From the NCBI GenBank assembly GCA_017591395.1, contig WEDG01003993.1, positions 1-64,000 of the forward strand: a DNA stretch of 64,000 nt, in the 5' to 3' direction. Origin of the DNA: Schistocephalus solidus. Taxonomy: Eukaryota > Platyhelminthes > Cestoda > Diphyllobothriidea > Diphyllobothriidae. The notes beneath the pieces were generated by a model. It saw only the letters and a program-made list of their open reading frames with translations. It was not told the DNA's origin and made no database searches. The stretch's first letter is position 1; each line of letters opens with the position of its first letter. The position numbers and the translations under genes were made by a program. Shown piece by piece: positions 1-12,124 of this stretch.

Positions 1-480
1 GGATCCTGCTGAACATGAACCCAACTCAGGACAAAAATGGGTTAGTGAGTTCTAGGACCGTTAGTGTATGACCTTATGGATGGGGTTTGAGGAAGAAAAA
101 GTGATCACCAACCTCATCCTAACCCTATCATTCGTTCCGTGTGGCAGTAGTTTGTTTCGAGGTGTGTGGTTTTGAAATCATTGTGGCTTTACTCATATCT
201 GACCAATGTGTGCGGTATCTTTTCTAGCTCTCGCAACCTTCATGTCTTCCTTGCACTGCTATGTGGTACCTCTTGGCGGGACGAGGTGGTAAAGTGCGCT
301 GGAATCTGACACAGCTAAATCAAAGTGCGACAGGCGTTTTTATTCCTGGAATGCGGTCCCATATCAGATGCCGAGCGACATGGCAGAGTACAACCTGTAT
401 TCAACCTAAGGCACGCGTAAAATTGCAGTCCTCATGCACCACCACCCTCGCTCTTGCCCGCTCCGTAAAGGAGATGCTTC
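1..480. other. No recognised gene
   Basis: Mixed-composition sequence with no exon, repeat or transposon piece that I can identify. Short frames are not supported by any motif. Confidence 0.5.
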
Positions 481-690
481 CATCTGCGCCCGACTCACTT
501 CTGATCTTCTTGACTATGTCTTGACAGAAGCACATTCGGATAAAAGAAGAGAGAAGTGCGGTAGATTCAGTTGCGAGTCCACTATCGCTGAAACTGTTTG
601 CGTACAAGTCACCGGCCCTGCACAATCCTTCTATGGAAGCGTGGACGTGGTCGATTTGGGCGAGATCGTGACGTGTTTGTGACGGGTGAC
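481..690 (+). repeat. RepA, degenerate copy
   Basis: Follows the RepA consensus seen in better copies (for example 41790-42415) in order: GATCTTCTTGACT, then GAGAGAAGTGCGGTAGA, then CAAGTCACCG, then a GTGGACGTGGTCGA segment. Small indels have broken it up. Open frames here are short and chance-like. Confidence 0.45.
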
Positions 691-699
691 TGCTGCTGC

Positions 700-1438
700 A
701 ACCCTGCTTCACGTCGGCCGCTTGGCTGGCTTTATGTTCCAGATAACCTGACTTGGAAAGAAATGCTTATCTAAGGTCGGCGACCGGATCTCATACAATA
801 GTAATTCCAGAATGTTAAGAGTCATTGTAGATTAGAGATCAGTTCACTCAGGTTTTAATAGGGAGAAAAATAGGTGAACGCCTTGGACTAGTGATGAGTA
901 AGTGAACTTGTGAGTGTTGATGCCTTGGTACTTCATCCCAAAAATATTTGGGCCTCCTAGCCCATGGGAGAAAAATGATTACTGATGTCATGTGAATACT
1001 AGATTTTCGAATGACTTACAAAATCAAATATGTTTTTCAGTTAACACAAGCAAAAATTATGTTTGTTTAACACTTGATGGCAAATCATTTTCTTCAAATT
1101 TTCCTCAAAAGGAAGGTAATCACTTGGTTTTAAAAGTTTTTATTAAGACATATGTTAAGAGGCTGTACAGTGCATCAAAATCGCATCATATTCTGCTTTT
1201 GTGTATATCCTGCTTTGAAGTGTAACCGATATCGCTCTGAAAAATTGTCCAGAGCACGCATATGTTATCTTGTTATTGATATACTGCGGATATGATATAT
1301 GCCTCCGTGGACAGACATAAATTGAAGTCTGAAAACCGTAAACGCGAGCCAACGCTTCAGATCAGGCCAAAATGTTCATCATAAATCAATGAGAAAATGC
1401 ATAATATAAATTGCCATACGACAGGCGAAGGTATTTAG
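700..1438. other. No recognised gene
   Basis: AT-rich sequence. An open frame at 992-1225 (+) carries no recognisable motif. Nothing else is seen. Confidence 0.45.
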
Positions 1439-1439
1439 A

Positions 1440-1703
1440 TTGCGCTCCCACGCAAACACGGGGGCGTCCTGGCACGGAAGTGCAGGCTCACACCGTGTAG
1501 CAACTTGCACCCGATCCCGCGTTTGGTCTTCTTGACTCTGTCTAGACACTGGGCTAGGGCGGGTGAGGAAGAAATTGACAGTGGCTGCAGGGCCGGTCCT
1601 ATCAGTTACAGCTAGCCACAGAGCAACTCAATGCCTCTGAACCACCATGCTGCCGAGCACGTGGTGGACTTAGTCGAAACCGATGGTCGAACTGTCGCGT
1701 CGT
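1440..1703 (+). repeat. RepA, degenerate copy
   Basis: Recognisable by the ordered segments GGTCTTCTTGACTCTGTC, a GGGCGGGTGAGGAAG box in place of the usual GGGGGAGGAG box, and near the end GTGGACTTAGTCGAAA followed by GATGGTCGAACTGTCG. More diverged than the copies at 10-18 kb. Confidence 0.5.
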
Positions 1704-2164
1704 CTCCAGAATGTCAGCTCCGAAATGTAACGACAGTGAACTGCCACAATCCTAAAACATTCCGATCGTAGGCGTCATCGCTTAATCAAAGAATATGAGA
1801 CTAAGACACCATCTTCCAGTGAGACGGAGGTCATGGCAAACCCAGAGTTCGAGTGCAAATGTCATCACGAAACCCCGGTTCTATAAACTTCTTTGAGAAA
1901 TTATTTTAAATCAGATTCTCGAGCTTTTGCCTGAAATACAGCTTCAAGCGACTCGCAGTATCATTTCTGCCTGGAAGATCATGCAGAGTGTCACTTAAGT
2001 TTTTCTTAATCGTGTAACTTTCGGCTCTTAATGAGCAGCAATCAGAAGTTTTTATCACTCACGTGAGCAAAGCCTTTTTTCAAGGTCGCGCTGAGACGTC
2101 TTCCAGTTTCACTGGAAGCCCTCGGCATCCGGCCTCCTCTCCTCGACTTTATTGGTTTCTATTT

Positions 2165-2540
2165 GTCAAACCACAGCCAGAAGGTCTTAGTAGGTAACAG
2201 CTGCTCGGCGCCTCAGCCGGTAACGAATGAAGTATTTCAGAATACACGGTTTTGGGTCCCCTCCTCTTCGTTCTATGCGCAAATGAAATTTCAAAAGAAC
2301 TCAAATATTCACATAATTTCGTTTACGCAGATGATTTCAAGTGCATTTACTCATTTTCTAAGTATATGGCCAATAGATGTGTTGATAAAATCAACACTGA
2401 CCTACTAATGCTCTCACGTTGCAGCTATAGATGGCAGATGAAATTTTCTCCATTCAAGAGTAATTTCATGTGTTTTGGCACCGCCAAGATTTTCGGAACC
2501 CAAGTTTTTCAAAACAATCAACTTTCAGCACGATAACCCA
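2165..2540 (+). mobile_element. CR1/jockey-like reverse transcriptase fragment
   Basis: The frame 2252-2536 reads through GPLLFVLCANEI and FVYADDFK, the palm regions before and around the YADD catalytic box of a non-LTR reverse transcriptase. Both ends are cut and no endonuclease is adjacent. It is a dead fragment of the kind left by 5'-truncated insertion and decay. Clade is inferred only from the motif style. Confidence 0.7.
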
Positions 2541-4984
2541 TCAGAGCATTAGCTCTCAGTTACACGCCTCATGCAGATCAAACATCTGCAAAGGCTGCGT
2601 AGATATGGTTCAGTTCAGCTTGCAATCATCAGAAGTCCATTGTGGCTACTGATATGGTGAGGCCTCACATCCATTGCCGGTTGTCCCTGATTTTTCATTC
2701 GACGTAGCACCCCTGAGCACAGTATGTTGACGTCTTTGTACTCACTGACTTGCTCGCCCGTACTATTTCCTAATACGCTCGGGCGCAACCTAACCTGCTC
2801 CTCCGTATCCCTTCGCGAAGCCGTATTTCTCCTGCGCCTTCTTGTTTGAAAGCGGATGCTGTTTGAACTCTCGCCCCTTTAGTTTCATTGTAGGAGTATT
2901 TATTTCATTTTTTCGTTGTGGACTCACCATTATTTTTCTAAAATGCTCAAGTATTGTTTGAAAATTGTCTTATGCAAAATTAGAAACCACTGGTGGATGG
3001 GAAACAATCAGCTTACTGTCCATAAATTCTGCTATGTATCTGGCCGCACCAAAGTTTGCATTGTCATTATTTTACCTCAATGCCAACTTTGTCTTTTATT
3101 ATCCTGCTCCGGCTCCTCCTCCTCCTCCACCACCACAATCTTCATCGGCAGGAGCCGTGCCAAGCACCCTCTGGCCCCTGGGGCTGGAGGAATCCAGGGG
3201 AGCTAGGACAACGGCGAGGCTGTCAACGCTCCAGCATACTCGAGCACCAATACGGAATCAGCAGGAAGCCGCCAAGTTTTGTCATTTCAAGTCCTACCCA
3301 GCACCCGCTCTCATACGATATGCATATGAATGGACACAAATTGCTAGTAAGATTAAGTTACTTAGTAAAATAGAAAATACGATACGTTTGCGTAAAATAT
3401 ATACTGCTAGAAAAACCGTTTTTTGTCATACATGTCAATGTACACCGGACGCATAAGTTTCTTATTACACAGCAACTTGACTCGCTTTGGTCTAATGTAG
3501 CAAATGCCTTTTACCGTTTTATTTATTTTTTGTTACAATTCGAAGAAGTGGCGATGATAGAAGAGAACGGAAGCACCATCGAAGAAGGAAACTGACAGAA
3601 AGGAGCTGGAAAATAGCTGGAACAGGAACAAATACGTTTTTTTAACACAGTAGACTCTATAAATGTTTTGAAAGTTTCTATTATTTTCATTCTCAATGAA
3701 TAATCTATTTATCAAAAATTTTCCCTTTACCGTACTTCTAAAGGCAAGACGAGTGCCCACGGTTACTTAAGTACAGGATCCCGGCAAGGAAAGCTTAACG
3801 CCTACGGATAATACTGAGGACGTGAACACTTGCCAAAATTCTGAGGGGAATCCAAGCCGAATCCATCGAATAGCATGGGTAATGTAATAGTGGTAGCTGC
3901 CATGATGAACCTTTCGGGTCCGCTAATTTTTATTTTATTATTAATTTATTATTTTTTTACATTTTAATTTATCGGTAATCTTATCCTAACGTGCTTTCAT
4001 CCTTTTGCTGACAGAAATGATTTCCACGGTGAAACAGCTCATCACTTTGCAGGCAACATGTTACGCCTAGCGAAAGCTGCTTACCATTCATTAAAAGCGG
4101 CCGACTAAGACCAGGTTGTATGATACCACTTCCAGACTCGTCTAGATTCTGTAGAGGTGGCCTTATAATACAGGAGCCCTTCGTATGCCTGCTTGTCGCT
4201 GCTCGATCAATTCTGTATTCCATATTCAGGTTCGCTTCCACACTCTTTGAAGTATTTCGTTTCCTTCCTGAGGTAATCATCGTTGAAGTCGCACGTAGCA
4301 TTTCAAACGTACAATAATAAAGGCAGTATAATAAAATCAATGCAAACCAATGGATTGTTTAATGTCTTTTAAACAATTGCTATGAAATAGGAAGGGTGGG
4401 GCTGGAGACCGCCACCAGGAAGGGGAATCAGCTTGTAGCGTCCTGCAGAGAGTCAAACTGTCCTGATAACAGCACAATGCGGGAGGGTGGAGCTGGGGGC
4501 TACCATCAGGGAGGGGACCGACTCTGCAGAGCAACTTCACTCAATCGTTACTGGCCTCGTAGTCCCTGCACTCACGTTTTCAAACAATAAAACAAATTCA
4601 GTCCTCAGAGGCCGTTACAGTGTAATCCCCTCGCAACCGACAGCAGATGACCTTGAAAAAGGTCTAGCTCAAGGGTGCTCAACTCAATATTTAAAATTAA
4701 GAGTATCTTGGATTTTTAAAATAGCTCTTGGCAATTACGGTAAAGTTTCGATTAATTCTCAATTTAAAAAGTTTATTTGACTGTCCCATATTATTTGTGC
4801 CCATCTAAATAGGCAATTGGATAAATTAAATGCACTTGGAGCAATTGTACTTTGAATACATACCAGACCATCTTTTTCTACTTTCTGTAGGAAATTAGCT
4901 GCAGTATAAGCCTTTTTTAAAATAACTGTTATTCATTATTAACTCCTTATCTCCATTAATTAAACAGCAATTCTCTCCAGTAGT
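2541..4984. other. No recognised gene
   Basis: Contains a proline-coding CTCCTC tract near 3110-3140 and AT-rich stretches. Several open frames of 90-160 residues overlap each other on both strands and show no domain. I see no exon with convincing splice sites and no clear repeat copy. Confidence 0.45.
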
Positions 4985-5345
4985 TTACGATGTTCCGGAA
5001 GAGCCTTGTAAAAAGACGCATGCCTGCAGCCTGCCCACCATCCTTGAGTACTGGAATCAGGGGAGGAAATATATCTGACGCCTGCGAGCCTTTGCAACCT
5101 TCTGCAGATAATACAACTTTCAAAATTATTTGGTTCACCTTGAACCTCTTGACCCTCTGTTCACCCAGGCGTACACCTCGTCTTCATCTGACGAACTAAC
5201 AGATCTACTGCTACAGGGAACTATGACTAGTAACTCCGTGAGAGTTATCCAACAAACCTTTCAAGTCATTGGAGTAATTAGCTCCAAAAATGAGGAACGG
5301 GTATTACACAAGAAACAAATGCCAAGTCATCAAACTACGGTCTAG
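4985..5345 (+). mobile_element. CR1-like retrotransposon ORF1, N-terminal part
   Basis: Across two frames this matches the ORF1 start of the minus-strand element at 63.4-63.93 kb: a basic start (KSLVKRR here, KRLAKRRK there), then LEPLDPLFTQAYTSS, SSDELTDLLLQG and VIQQTFQVIGVISS. ORF1 of such elements encodes an RNA-binding protein needed for transposition. At least one frameshift makes this copy inactive. It breaks off at about 5345, where another element has inserted. Confidence 0.7.
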
Positions 5346-5379
5346 TTACAGAAGAGTGATGCGGTTTTAATATCAGTAC

Positions 5380-6330
5380 TTGATCAGCGGTCACCAACCC
5401 GAGCAAGTTAACAATCTGAAGGACTTGGGTATTTGGACAATGATCGCTCTCAAACCATCGTCTCACTGTGCCAAGATAGCAACGAAATCTATGTGAATCC
5501 CGGGAGCCATCAGGAGATCCTTCGTTAGTTTTGACGAAAGGTTATTTGGTCGCGTGTTTGAAACATTTTTCCGGATGGCGTTGAAATATTACGTTCAGGC
5601 GTGGCGCCCTTGAACGAAGCAAGATTGCACCATGTCGGAGAAAGTTCAACGGAGGACGATGAAACTAGTCAATGGATTAGAGGTCCTAGTCAACAAGAGC
5701 TGAACAAAAAGACTTAAAATTGTTTATCTCTCTTTTAGTCAATACACACGGGATATGATCTTGGGCTCCAAAATTGTCAGATGACTTGACTGTTCTCTTA
5801 AAGTGGCCGATTTTTTGAATTGGCAAAAACGATGAATCTCCGGGGTCACCAATACAAACTCAAAACGAACTACGCCAAACTTGAATTGCAGGAGAACTTA
5901 TTTTCCCACTGCGTGTTTAAAGAATGGAACAAGCTGCCTACTTCAGTTGTTCTGGCTGAGAGCTTTGTGATATTTAAAAGAAGACTTGACGAATTTATAC
6001 TTGATGGACACACATTTAGTCAACATCAATGACCGATATACTTTAACAATATCGACATCTAACAAATGGTTTTTTGAAAGCGTCTATGTGTAAATAGACT
6101 TTTCAAAGGCTCTGCCTACCTTCCACATATATACGGAATTATATTGAATTCTACTGAATCAGAATTTTATGTGGCGTAATAGTTCAAATCGTATATCTGT
6201 AATCAATGGTGCACATCTGTTTCTGCAAAGTTGAAGCTTAGGATTCAGAACCGCGCCCACTAAGCGACTGCACTCGTTCAGTCGTAAGGCCCCAATATAA
6301 ATCACTCTCTTTTCAATTATAGAAATCTAC
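5380..6330 (+). mobile_element. 5'-truncated non-LTR element: reverse transcriptase C-terminus and 3' tail
   Basis: Pieces in several frames read as the end of a CR1/jockey-type reverse transcriptase: YYVQAWRP, then KVQRRTMKLVNGLE, and finally the frame 5820-6032 with RGHQYKLKTNYAKLE and EWNKLPTSVV. The WNKLP box close to the C-terminus is typical of these proteins. It sits inside ORF1 of another element, whose sequence resumes at about 6335. That fits a short 5'-truncated insertion later damaged by frameshifts. Confidence 0.65.
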
Positions 6331-6334
6331 TTCA

Positions 6335-7335
6335 TACATTCAAGGAAGGAGCTTAATAGAGAATTCTGTTAAAAAAGTCAATGCTCAGTTTGCCCTGAGC
6401 TCATCCAAATGCAGAGGAAAGTGAAAAATTTAAAACTGTCCACATGGAACAGAGAAATGACTTCTCTTTTTGTCATGTTGAATAAGTCGCATCCAGTGTC
6501 ATCTACGGCCTAGCCATCTGAATCCCTAGTAAATTCTGCACGGATCTCAAGGCAACAATACTTCTCTTATTCGCACACCCATACCAAGTTAGTCAGTAAC
6601 TCCTAGTTAACCAACGCAGATGGTTAGCTCCAGAGACACGAACGAATAAATTCGCAGCCGCTCGAAAATCAAAAAAATCTAGCTCTTCCGGGAAAAAGGC
6701 GACTTTACGATCGCCCGCTACTCTCCAAGCACCCCGACCCCAATACTTTTACATTGCCAACTGCCCCCAGACCCTACATCGAGGCTGCTGGACCAAACAT
6801 GCCAGCATTCTCGTCAGGAATGCACACATGTTCCATTCGCGGCATTGCGCCCCCACCCCACAGCACGTTCCATCCACGGTCATTTTTCAGTGGGCTTCTA
6901 ATACGGAAGGTCCTACTGTACTAGTGAACTCACCCAACCCTCTTTGTAACTTAAATGGGAATACTTTTCAGTATTCTGCCCATGGGTCTCCCAGACAAGC
7001 ACCTCCATCCGGCGGTGGTGCTCAGTTCCTCTGTCCATCTTTTCCCCCTTCATATCTTACACCACCGTACCCACATCGAGCACTTGGTATGCCGCAACCT
7101 TTTTTCCAGAACCGGGCGGGATCACCGTTCCCCTATATTCAGTGACCCGTCAACCACGGGATGACTAAACTGCACTCCCTCGAAAACAACCGAGCGGCCA
7201 CTCAGACGACTCGTTCTAAATTCCAGATCCTTGCTCAATAAAATGTCTGCTTCTGAATCTGATCTTTGTCCACTGTCAGATATTGTTATAGTAACTGAAA
7301 CATGGGCAACACCTTCCGTAGCCACCGTTGTCCGG
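6335..7335 (+). mobile_element. CR1-like ORF1 (middle) and start of endonuclease
   Basis: Continues the ORF1 interrupted at about 5345. It begins with a segment matching MQRKLKNFKLST of the copy at 63.3 kb. The frame 6828-7145 has LVNSPNPLCNLNGN, PPSYLTPPYPHRAL and FFQNRAG, matching 62521-62796 (-). The beginning of an endonuclease (an N-A-R-S-L-like start and an I-V-x-T-E-T-W-like stretch) follows in broken frames at 7200-7320. The copy stops where SINE sequence begins. Confidence 0.65.
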
Positions 7336-7484
7336 CCTGATTGGCGAGGCAGTATTGCAGAGACTGGAGGCACTGGCGTTCGATGACACATTTGTCATCA
7401 TCAGTCAGGAAAATATCGAGGATTTCACAAAGAATCTGAACTCGATCTGTCCTGGCTAGGGATATAGGCAGGATAAAAGGACCA

Positions 7485-7778
7485 CCTTGCGGCTGCTGGC
7501 GGGGTTCGAGAGTAATCTCCAAGGCACAACGGGGCCAGTGAGTCCTGTAACCGATCGGTGAGCGCCTACTTACCATAGCTAATATTCCCGATCGAAACCT
7601 GCAAGACAACGAGCTCGTGGCGTAGTGGGTAAAGCGTTAGACTTCTGCCCAACAGGTCGCGAGTTCGAGACTCGGGCGCCGCAGCGCCTGTGGTTGGAAA
7701 TGGCTGGCTGATGACGGTTAATAAGCCAGAAATGGTCATTCCAGTGTCCCTTGTCTTTGTCGGTCATGTTATTCTGCC
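7485..7778 (+). repeat. tRNA-derived SINE
   Basis: About 290 bp in three parts. A head begins GCGGCTGCTGGCGGGG and runs to GATCGGTGAGCGCC. A tRNA-like part (about 7609-7682) has an A-box-like GTGGCGTAGTGGG and a B-box-like GAGTTCGAGACTC. A tail contains TGGCTGATGACGG, TAATAAGCCAGAAATGG and TTGTCTTTGTCGG. The same order recurs at 24409-24705 (+). RNA polymerase III boxes are known features of tRNA-derived SINEs. Confidence 0.65.
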
Positions 7779-7788
7779 TACATCCTTA

Positions 7789-8184
7789 GCCGCCTTGTGG
7801 CTGCTGGCGGGGCTCGAGAGTGATCCCCAATGTACAACGGGACGAGTGAGTCCTGTAACCGATCGGTGAGCGCCTACTTACCATATATATATATATGGAA
7901 TGGAACCGACAAAGACAAGGGAGACAAGAATGGCCATTTCTGGCTTATTAGCCGTCATCAGCCAGTCATACCCAATCCCAAGTGTGGCACACCTGAGATT
8001 CGAACCCGCGATCTTTGGTATTTGAGTCGAACGCTTTACCATTGAGCCACGGGCTCTTTGTTTTGTCGGTCGTGGGTTCGAATCCCAGGTGTGCCACACT
8101 TGGGATTGGGTATAAACTGGCTGATGACGGCTAATAAGCCAGAAGCCATTCCGGTCTCCCCTTGTTTTTGTCGGTTCCATTCCA
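7789..8184. repeat. Inverted pair of SINE copies forming a large palindrome
   Basis: A SINE head (7789-7882, +) and a short AT run are followed by a SINE body on the minus strand (about 7896-8058) and then a partial body on the plus strand (8070-8184). The segments 7896-8011 and 8070-8184 are near-exact reverse complements with a spacer of about 58 bp. The left body contains a tRNA-like unit on the minus strand with TGGCTCAATGG and GGGTTCGAATC boxes. The transcript or single strand could form a hairpin of about 115 bp. Confidence 0.7.
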
Positions 8185-8189
8185 TCATA

Positions 8190-10203
8190 TGCTACACGTC
8201 GCTATGCGACCGCCTGCGAGGGCTCTAGTCTGAGCTCCAGGGCACAACGGAACATACATGTTCCTTAAACACATCAGTGAGCCCCACAAGTTTCTTAACC
8301 CTGACCATTCAGATAAGAAACGAAAAAAGAAAGAAGCCCGTGCTATGAATGTTTCTATGAAAATTTGACACGGTTTATTTGTAAAGGCAATAAAATAAAA
8401 TAAGAAAGGATAGCGTAAAGCGAGTTGCTGCAGGATAAGGTCGAGAAAATATCAAAGCGACGGTTATACAGTATGAGAGTACATGATGGGATCGACTAGA
8501 TATATTTACATGATCTAAATAAAAGCCAAATTGACCACGGCAAGCTCACGACCAAAGGTGGTTTTCTGCAGTGCCTGAAATAAACGAAAAAAAGGTAGAT
8601 GTAAGCGCAAACATGATTAAAAGACGACTCATGCATCCGTATTTTGCAATGAAAGTTATACGCGCAGACGCAGAACTCAGATCACTTCAAGTGCGGTGGC
8701 TCACCTCATATTCCCTAGTCGGCTCGACTCTGACTTCCTACATGGCCGGAAAGAGAGCAATTTAACGAGGGACGGGACCATGCTACTGTCCTTTTAACCT
8801 TTCACGATGTGGCCTGAAAGACTGAATAATGAAGAGGCAACTTGGTTCTACGCAACCCTGGTGAGTAGGTTCTAACAGATCATTCGTCAACAGTTTTTGT
8901 GAATAAATATGACCCATGGGATTAGGCGGCGCATTTAGGGACCAGGGCGTGCGTGATACGCGTAGACTTTATTTTACGAAATTGAACTTTATATCACACT
9001 GACTGGCTCTGACCTCCGATATGCTTTACTTCATGGGAAGAAAAATGCTCCTTAACATATGACCTGCTTTAATCTGATATGCAGATTAGGAGAATTCAGT
9101 GAAGCAACGGACATCCGTTAGAAACAATGCCTCTTTTTCTCAAGATGCTGCAGTATCACGGTGGTATAGAGTCCTTAAGAAGGCTCCAGTCCGCCTTCTT
9201 GTGAACAAAAAGTGAAATTTTGCTGAAAAATTACAAACGGACAGTGACGGTTTAGGATAATTTATCTTAGGAGACAAACAGTACCTAAACCAACCACGAA
9301 AATAGCACAGCCAGTTTGTCAAAAAGAAGTGGAACATTTCTCTTTACAAACAAGAGCTACAGCTACTTGAAAACAACTAAAATTCATTGTCTTAAGAGAC
9401 GAGAGTATGATAAAGTGTGTCGAACGTGTCAATTCGCACTGACATAGATAACTGTCACCCAAAGACTGTCAGCTGATGGGAGAAGACTTCTTTCTGTTAA
9501 ATATAAACAGGGTAGTTCTTGCACGCTTCCTTTTAATTATCTTAGCTGACCACAAAATCTGAGGGCACTTACGAAAAATTAGCCTCATCAAGGCAGATAT
9601 TTAGGTACATAAGCATGAAAAATCCGTCTTGCCACATCTACTGCTGGATAACATCATACTTATAGTTATAACCGGAAATGTACACGCGGGTGAGAATTTA
9701 ATGTATAAATGACCACAGAAAACAGTGCATAAAGCAATTAACGTCGACTACCCGCCGGATTAAGCCTTAACTAGACTATCTTTCATGACTCTTCCGCAGA
9801 TTGTCTGCGCCTGGCCTCTCTATCAGCCGGTTAAAAAGACAGAATAGTGGACGTCAAACGCTCTTTACTGTTATCCCAAAGGAAGTGAAAACCGATCTCT
9901 TTTACTAGCATCTTAGGGTTACCAAATGAATGATATGAAAAGGATTTTTTTAAATTATCAATTAAATCATATGAAATAAACTACCAGCAGAGTTTTCGTG
10001 GGTAGACATACTAGCATTTAGTGCAGAATTCGGTTGAATACAAATTACCAAGTATTGAAATACTTTCAAATGAAGACTTTAATTTCCCTGGTTCATCCAG
10101 CCTACACACAAATGCGAGGGCAAAACAGTCCTTGAATTCCTAATAAACAAGATATAACGTCCAAAAAACAAAATAAACCGCAATGAATGCTTGTGTGACC
10201 CCG
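8190..10203. other. No recognised gene
   Basis: Begins with a weak trace of a SINE head (to about 8270). The rest is AT-rich with no exon, transposon domain or repeat copy that I can name. Confidence 0.45.
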
Positions 10204-10305
10204 TAACGAACACAATAGATAAGGCAAGCATAATACGGTCTAATTCTGTGCTAAAAACCCACTCACTTGAACGATGATGGCAGTTATATGCATAAAATTA
10301 TTGAG
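10204..10305 (+). repeat. Foldback/MITE-like element, left half
   Basis: Starts with TAACGAACACAATAGAT and continues through AATACGGTCTAATTC, a GTGCTAAAAACC stretch and CACTTGAACGATGATGG, in the same order as the copies at 46868 and 49184. The right half is missing; RepA follows directly. Confidence 0.55.
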
Positions 10306-10312
10306 CGTCCTG

Positions 10313-10870
10313 GGCAGTTCAGCAGTCGATTTCGACGAGGTCCACCGTATGCTCCACAGCAGGTGGTGCAGGGACGGTGACTTGCGCGTGAATTAGTTTT
10401 AAGTGATAGTGGTCTTGCGCTGCAGCTACCGCACTCTCTCCTCCTCCCCCACCTGAGCCCGGTGTCAAGACAGAATCAAGAAGACCGGATATGGGAGAGG
10501 GCGCAGGTGGCTGGCGCGGCCGAAGCCGCCCCTGGGCGTGCCACCACACCCGGCTCGGATCCCACGGAGTGGGAGTGCCATAAAGGCCACATTAAGAAGG
10601 AGCCATTGCAACCTGACTCTCAGTCCGCCAGTCAGCCACTCCACACAAAACACACATTCGGCTGACCAAGCGGTCCGAGTTATCCCGTCAGTTGGCAACC
10701 TTCCAAGCCACGGCTTTTAGCGCACCATGATAGTTTCAAGCGCGTCAGATTATTTATAGTGAGAAAAATACGCTGAGCTCTCGACCTCACTCTCTCCCCC
10801 ACCCCCACAATCAGACCACTGCCCGAGCCGGTCAGTTGTCTGATGCGAAAACAGGCGCAGCTGCTGGTGA
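10313..10870 (-). repeat. RepA copy
   Basis: Good copy in reverse orientation. Read on the minus strand it runs from a CATCAGACAACTGACCGG segment through CACTATAAATAATCTGACG, CGTGGCTTGGAAGGTTGCC, GCACTCCCACTCCGTGGG and GGTCTTCTTGATTCTGTC to GTGGACCTCGTCGAAATCG. Apparent open frames on both strands are by-products of its GC-rich composition. Confidence 0.7.
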
Positions 10871-10939
10871 CTCGTCTACGTGTACTACGTACGACCTGGC
10901 CCCCCAAACACAAGCACCAGGATTTCACACAACAGGGGG

Positions 10940-11440
10940 TTGAAGGGCTTACGTCTCACATGTGTGAGATAGCCAGAGGTAACGTTAAGAAGGAACCATC
11001 GCAGCCTGACTCTCAGACCACCAGTCAGCCACTCCACACAACACACATTGGGTCTGAATGTAATTGTCAGTTGGCAACCTTCCAACCGCGGCGGTTAACG
11101 TTAGCGCACACTCTTCTCCTCCCCCACCTGAGCACGGTCTCACGACACAGGCAAGAAGACCGGAGATGAGAGAGGTCGCAGGTGGCGGGCGCGGCCAGAG
11201 CCGCCCCTGGGCGTACCACCACACCTGGCTCGGATCACACAGAGTGGGAGTGCTATAAAGACCACATTCAGAAGGAGCCATTGCAGCCTGACTCTCAGTT
11301 CGCCAGTCAGCCACTCCACACAAAACACACATTGGGCTGACCACGCGGTCCGAGTTATCCCGTCAGTTGGCAACCTTCCAAGCAACGGCTTTTAGCGCAC
11401 CGTGATAGTTTTAAGCACGTCAGATTGTTTATAGTGAGGA
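10940..11440 (-). repeat. RepA copies in tandem, one partial and one nearly complete
   Basis: From 10980 to 11085 there is a partial copy (AAGGAACCATCGCAGCC, CCAGTCAGCCACTCC). A second copy runs from about 11086 to 11440, ending like the first with CAACGGCTTTTAGCGCACC. With the preceding copy this makes a head-to-tail series in one orientation. Confidence 0.65.
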
Positions 11441-11835
11441 ACATGGGTCCTATATTGGCTAACACAGACGTATCCACTGCATGTTGCCAAATTCTCTTAA
11501 ATAGTGTGACTGTTATCGCAAAATTTATGCTGTCAACTGCGTTTACTCATAGTTGAGAATTTTCTTCAAATGTTCTAGCCCCAATAGCTGAGGGACCCGA
11601 TAGTGTGGTCTTGCCCTCTTCAGGGATTTCAAGGAGATCATTCAATTAATGAACTAGGTCTTCCAAAGCAGAACATAAAACGTGCATTTGAAGGCATTTC
11701 GTAACTACACATGAGATTTTTGTTATATTCTTTGCTGGATGTTGATAAATCGAAATATTTAATCCCAAAGCCTATAAAGAGAAGATCGTTCAAAAACTAA
11801 GAACTACTTGATTTCGGTCGGGAACAATAATCGAT

Positions 11836-11964
11836 ATTAGTAGAGGATTTTGGCCGATTTGAATAAATCATGTGACCCACTTGAAAAATCGGCGGCCTCG
11901 ATGTGATTCGAGCCCACGCCAACAAGGGGAAGGATTTTAAAGTCCGCAAAAATCCTCTACTAAT
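11836..11964. repeat. Small inverted-repeat element with tRNA-like content
   Basis: A perfect 16-bp inverted repeat, ATTAGTAGAGGATTTT at 11836-11851 and its complement at 11949-11964, encloses 97 bp. On the minus strand the interior holds CCTTCCCCTTGTTGGC and GGGCTCGAATCACATCGAGG, matching the 3' half of the tRNA-like sequence at 12125-12210. It may be a small non-autonomous mobile element. Confidence 0.5.
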
Positions 11965-12124
11965 TTATTTTGCCTGGCAGTCGTCTGGTGGATGCTAGAT
12001 TGATTGCTTAGGAAATCCCACTCGGGCAGTTAGATTACTGTGTCAAAAATTGTGGATTCTATGCATTGCAGTAGGCTGGGCGGGTAACGGGACCCAAGTG
12101 ATTAAACTTCACGGCTCCCGGTGG

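Noticed and set aside
2965..3456. 163-residue proline-containing frame
   Set aside because: Overlapping frames of about 100 residues exist in the same place, composition follows a CTC repeat, and no domain is visible.
7609..7682. Functional tRNA gene
   Set aside because: Boxes resemble tRNA, but the unit recurs as part of a 290-bp repeat with a fixed head and tail, so it is a SINE component.
10319..11385. Several 60-119 residue frames on both strands
   Set aside because: They recur wherever RepA occurs and are read-through of the repeat in all frames, with no conserved frame among copies.
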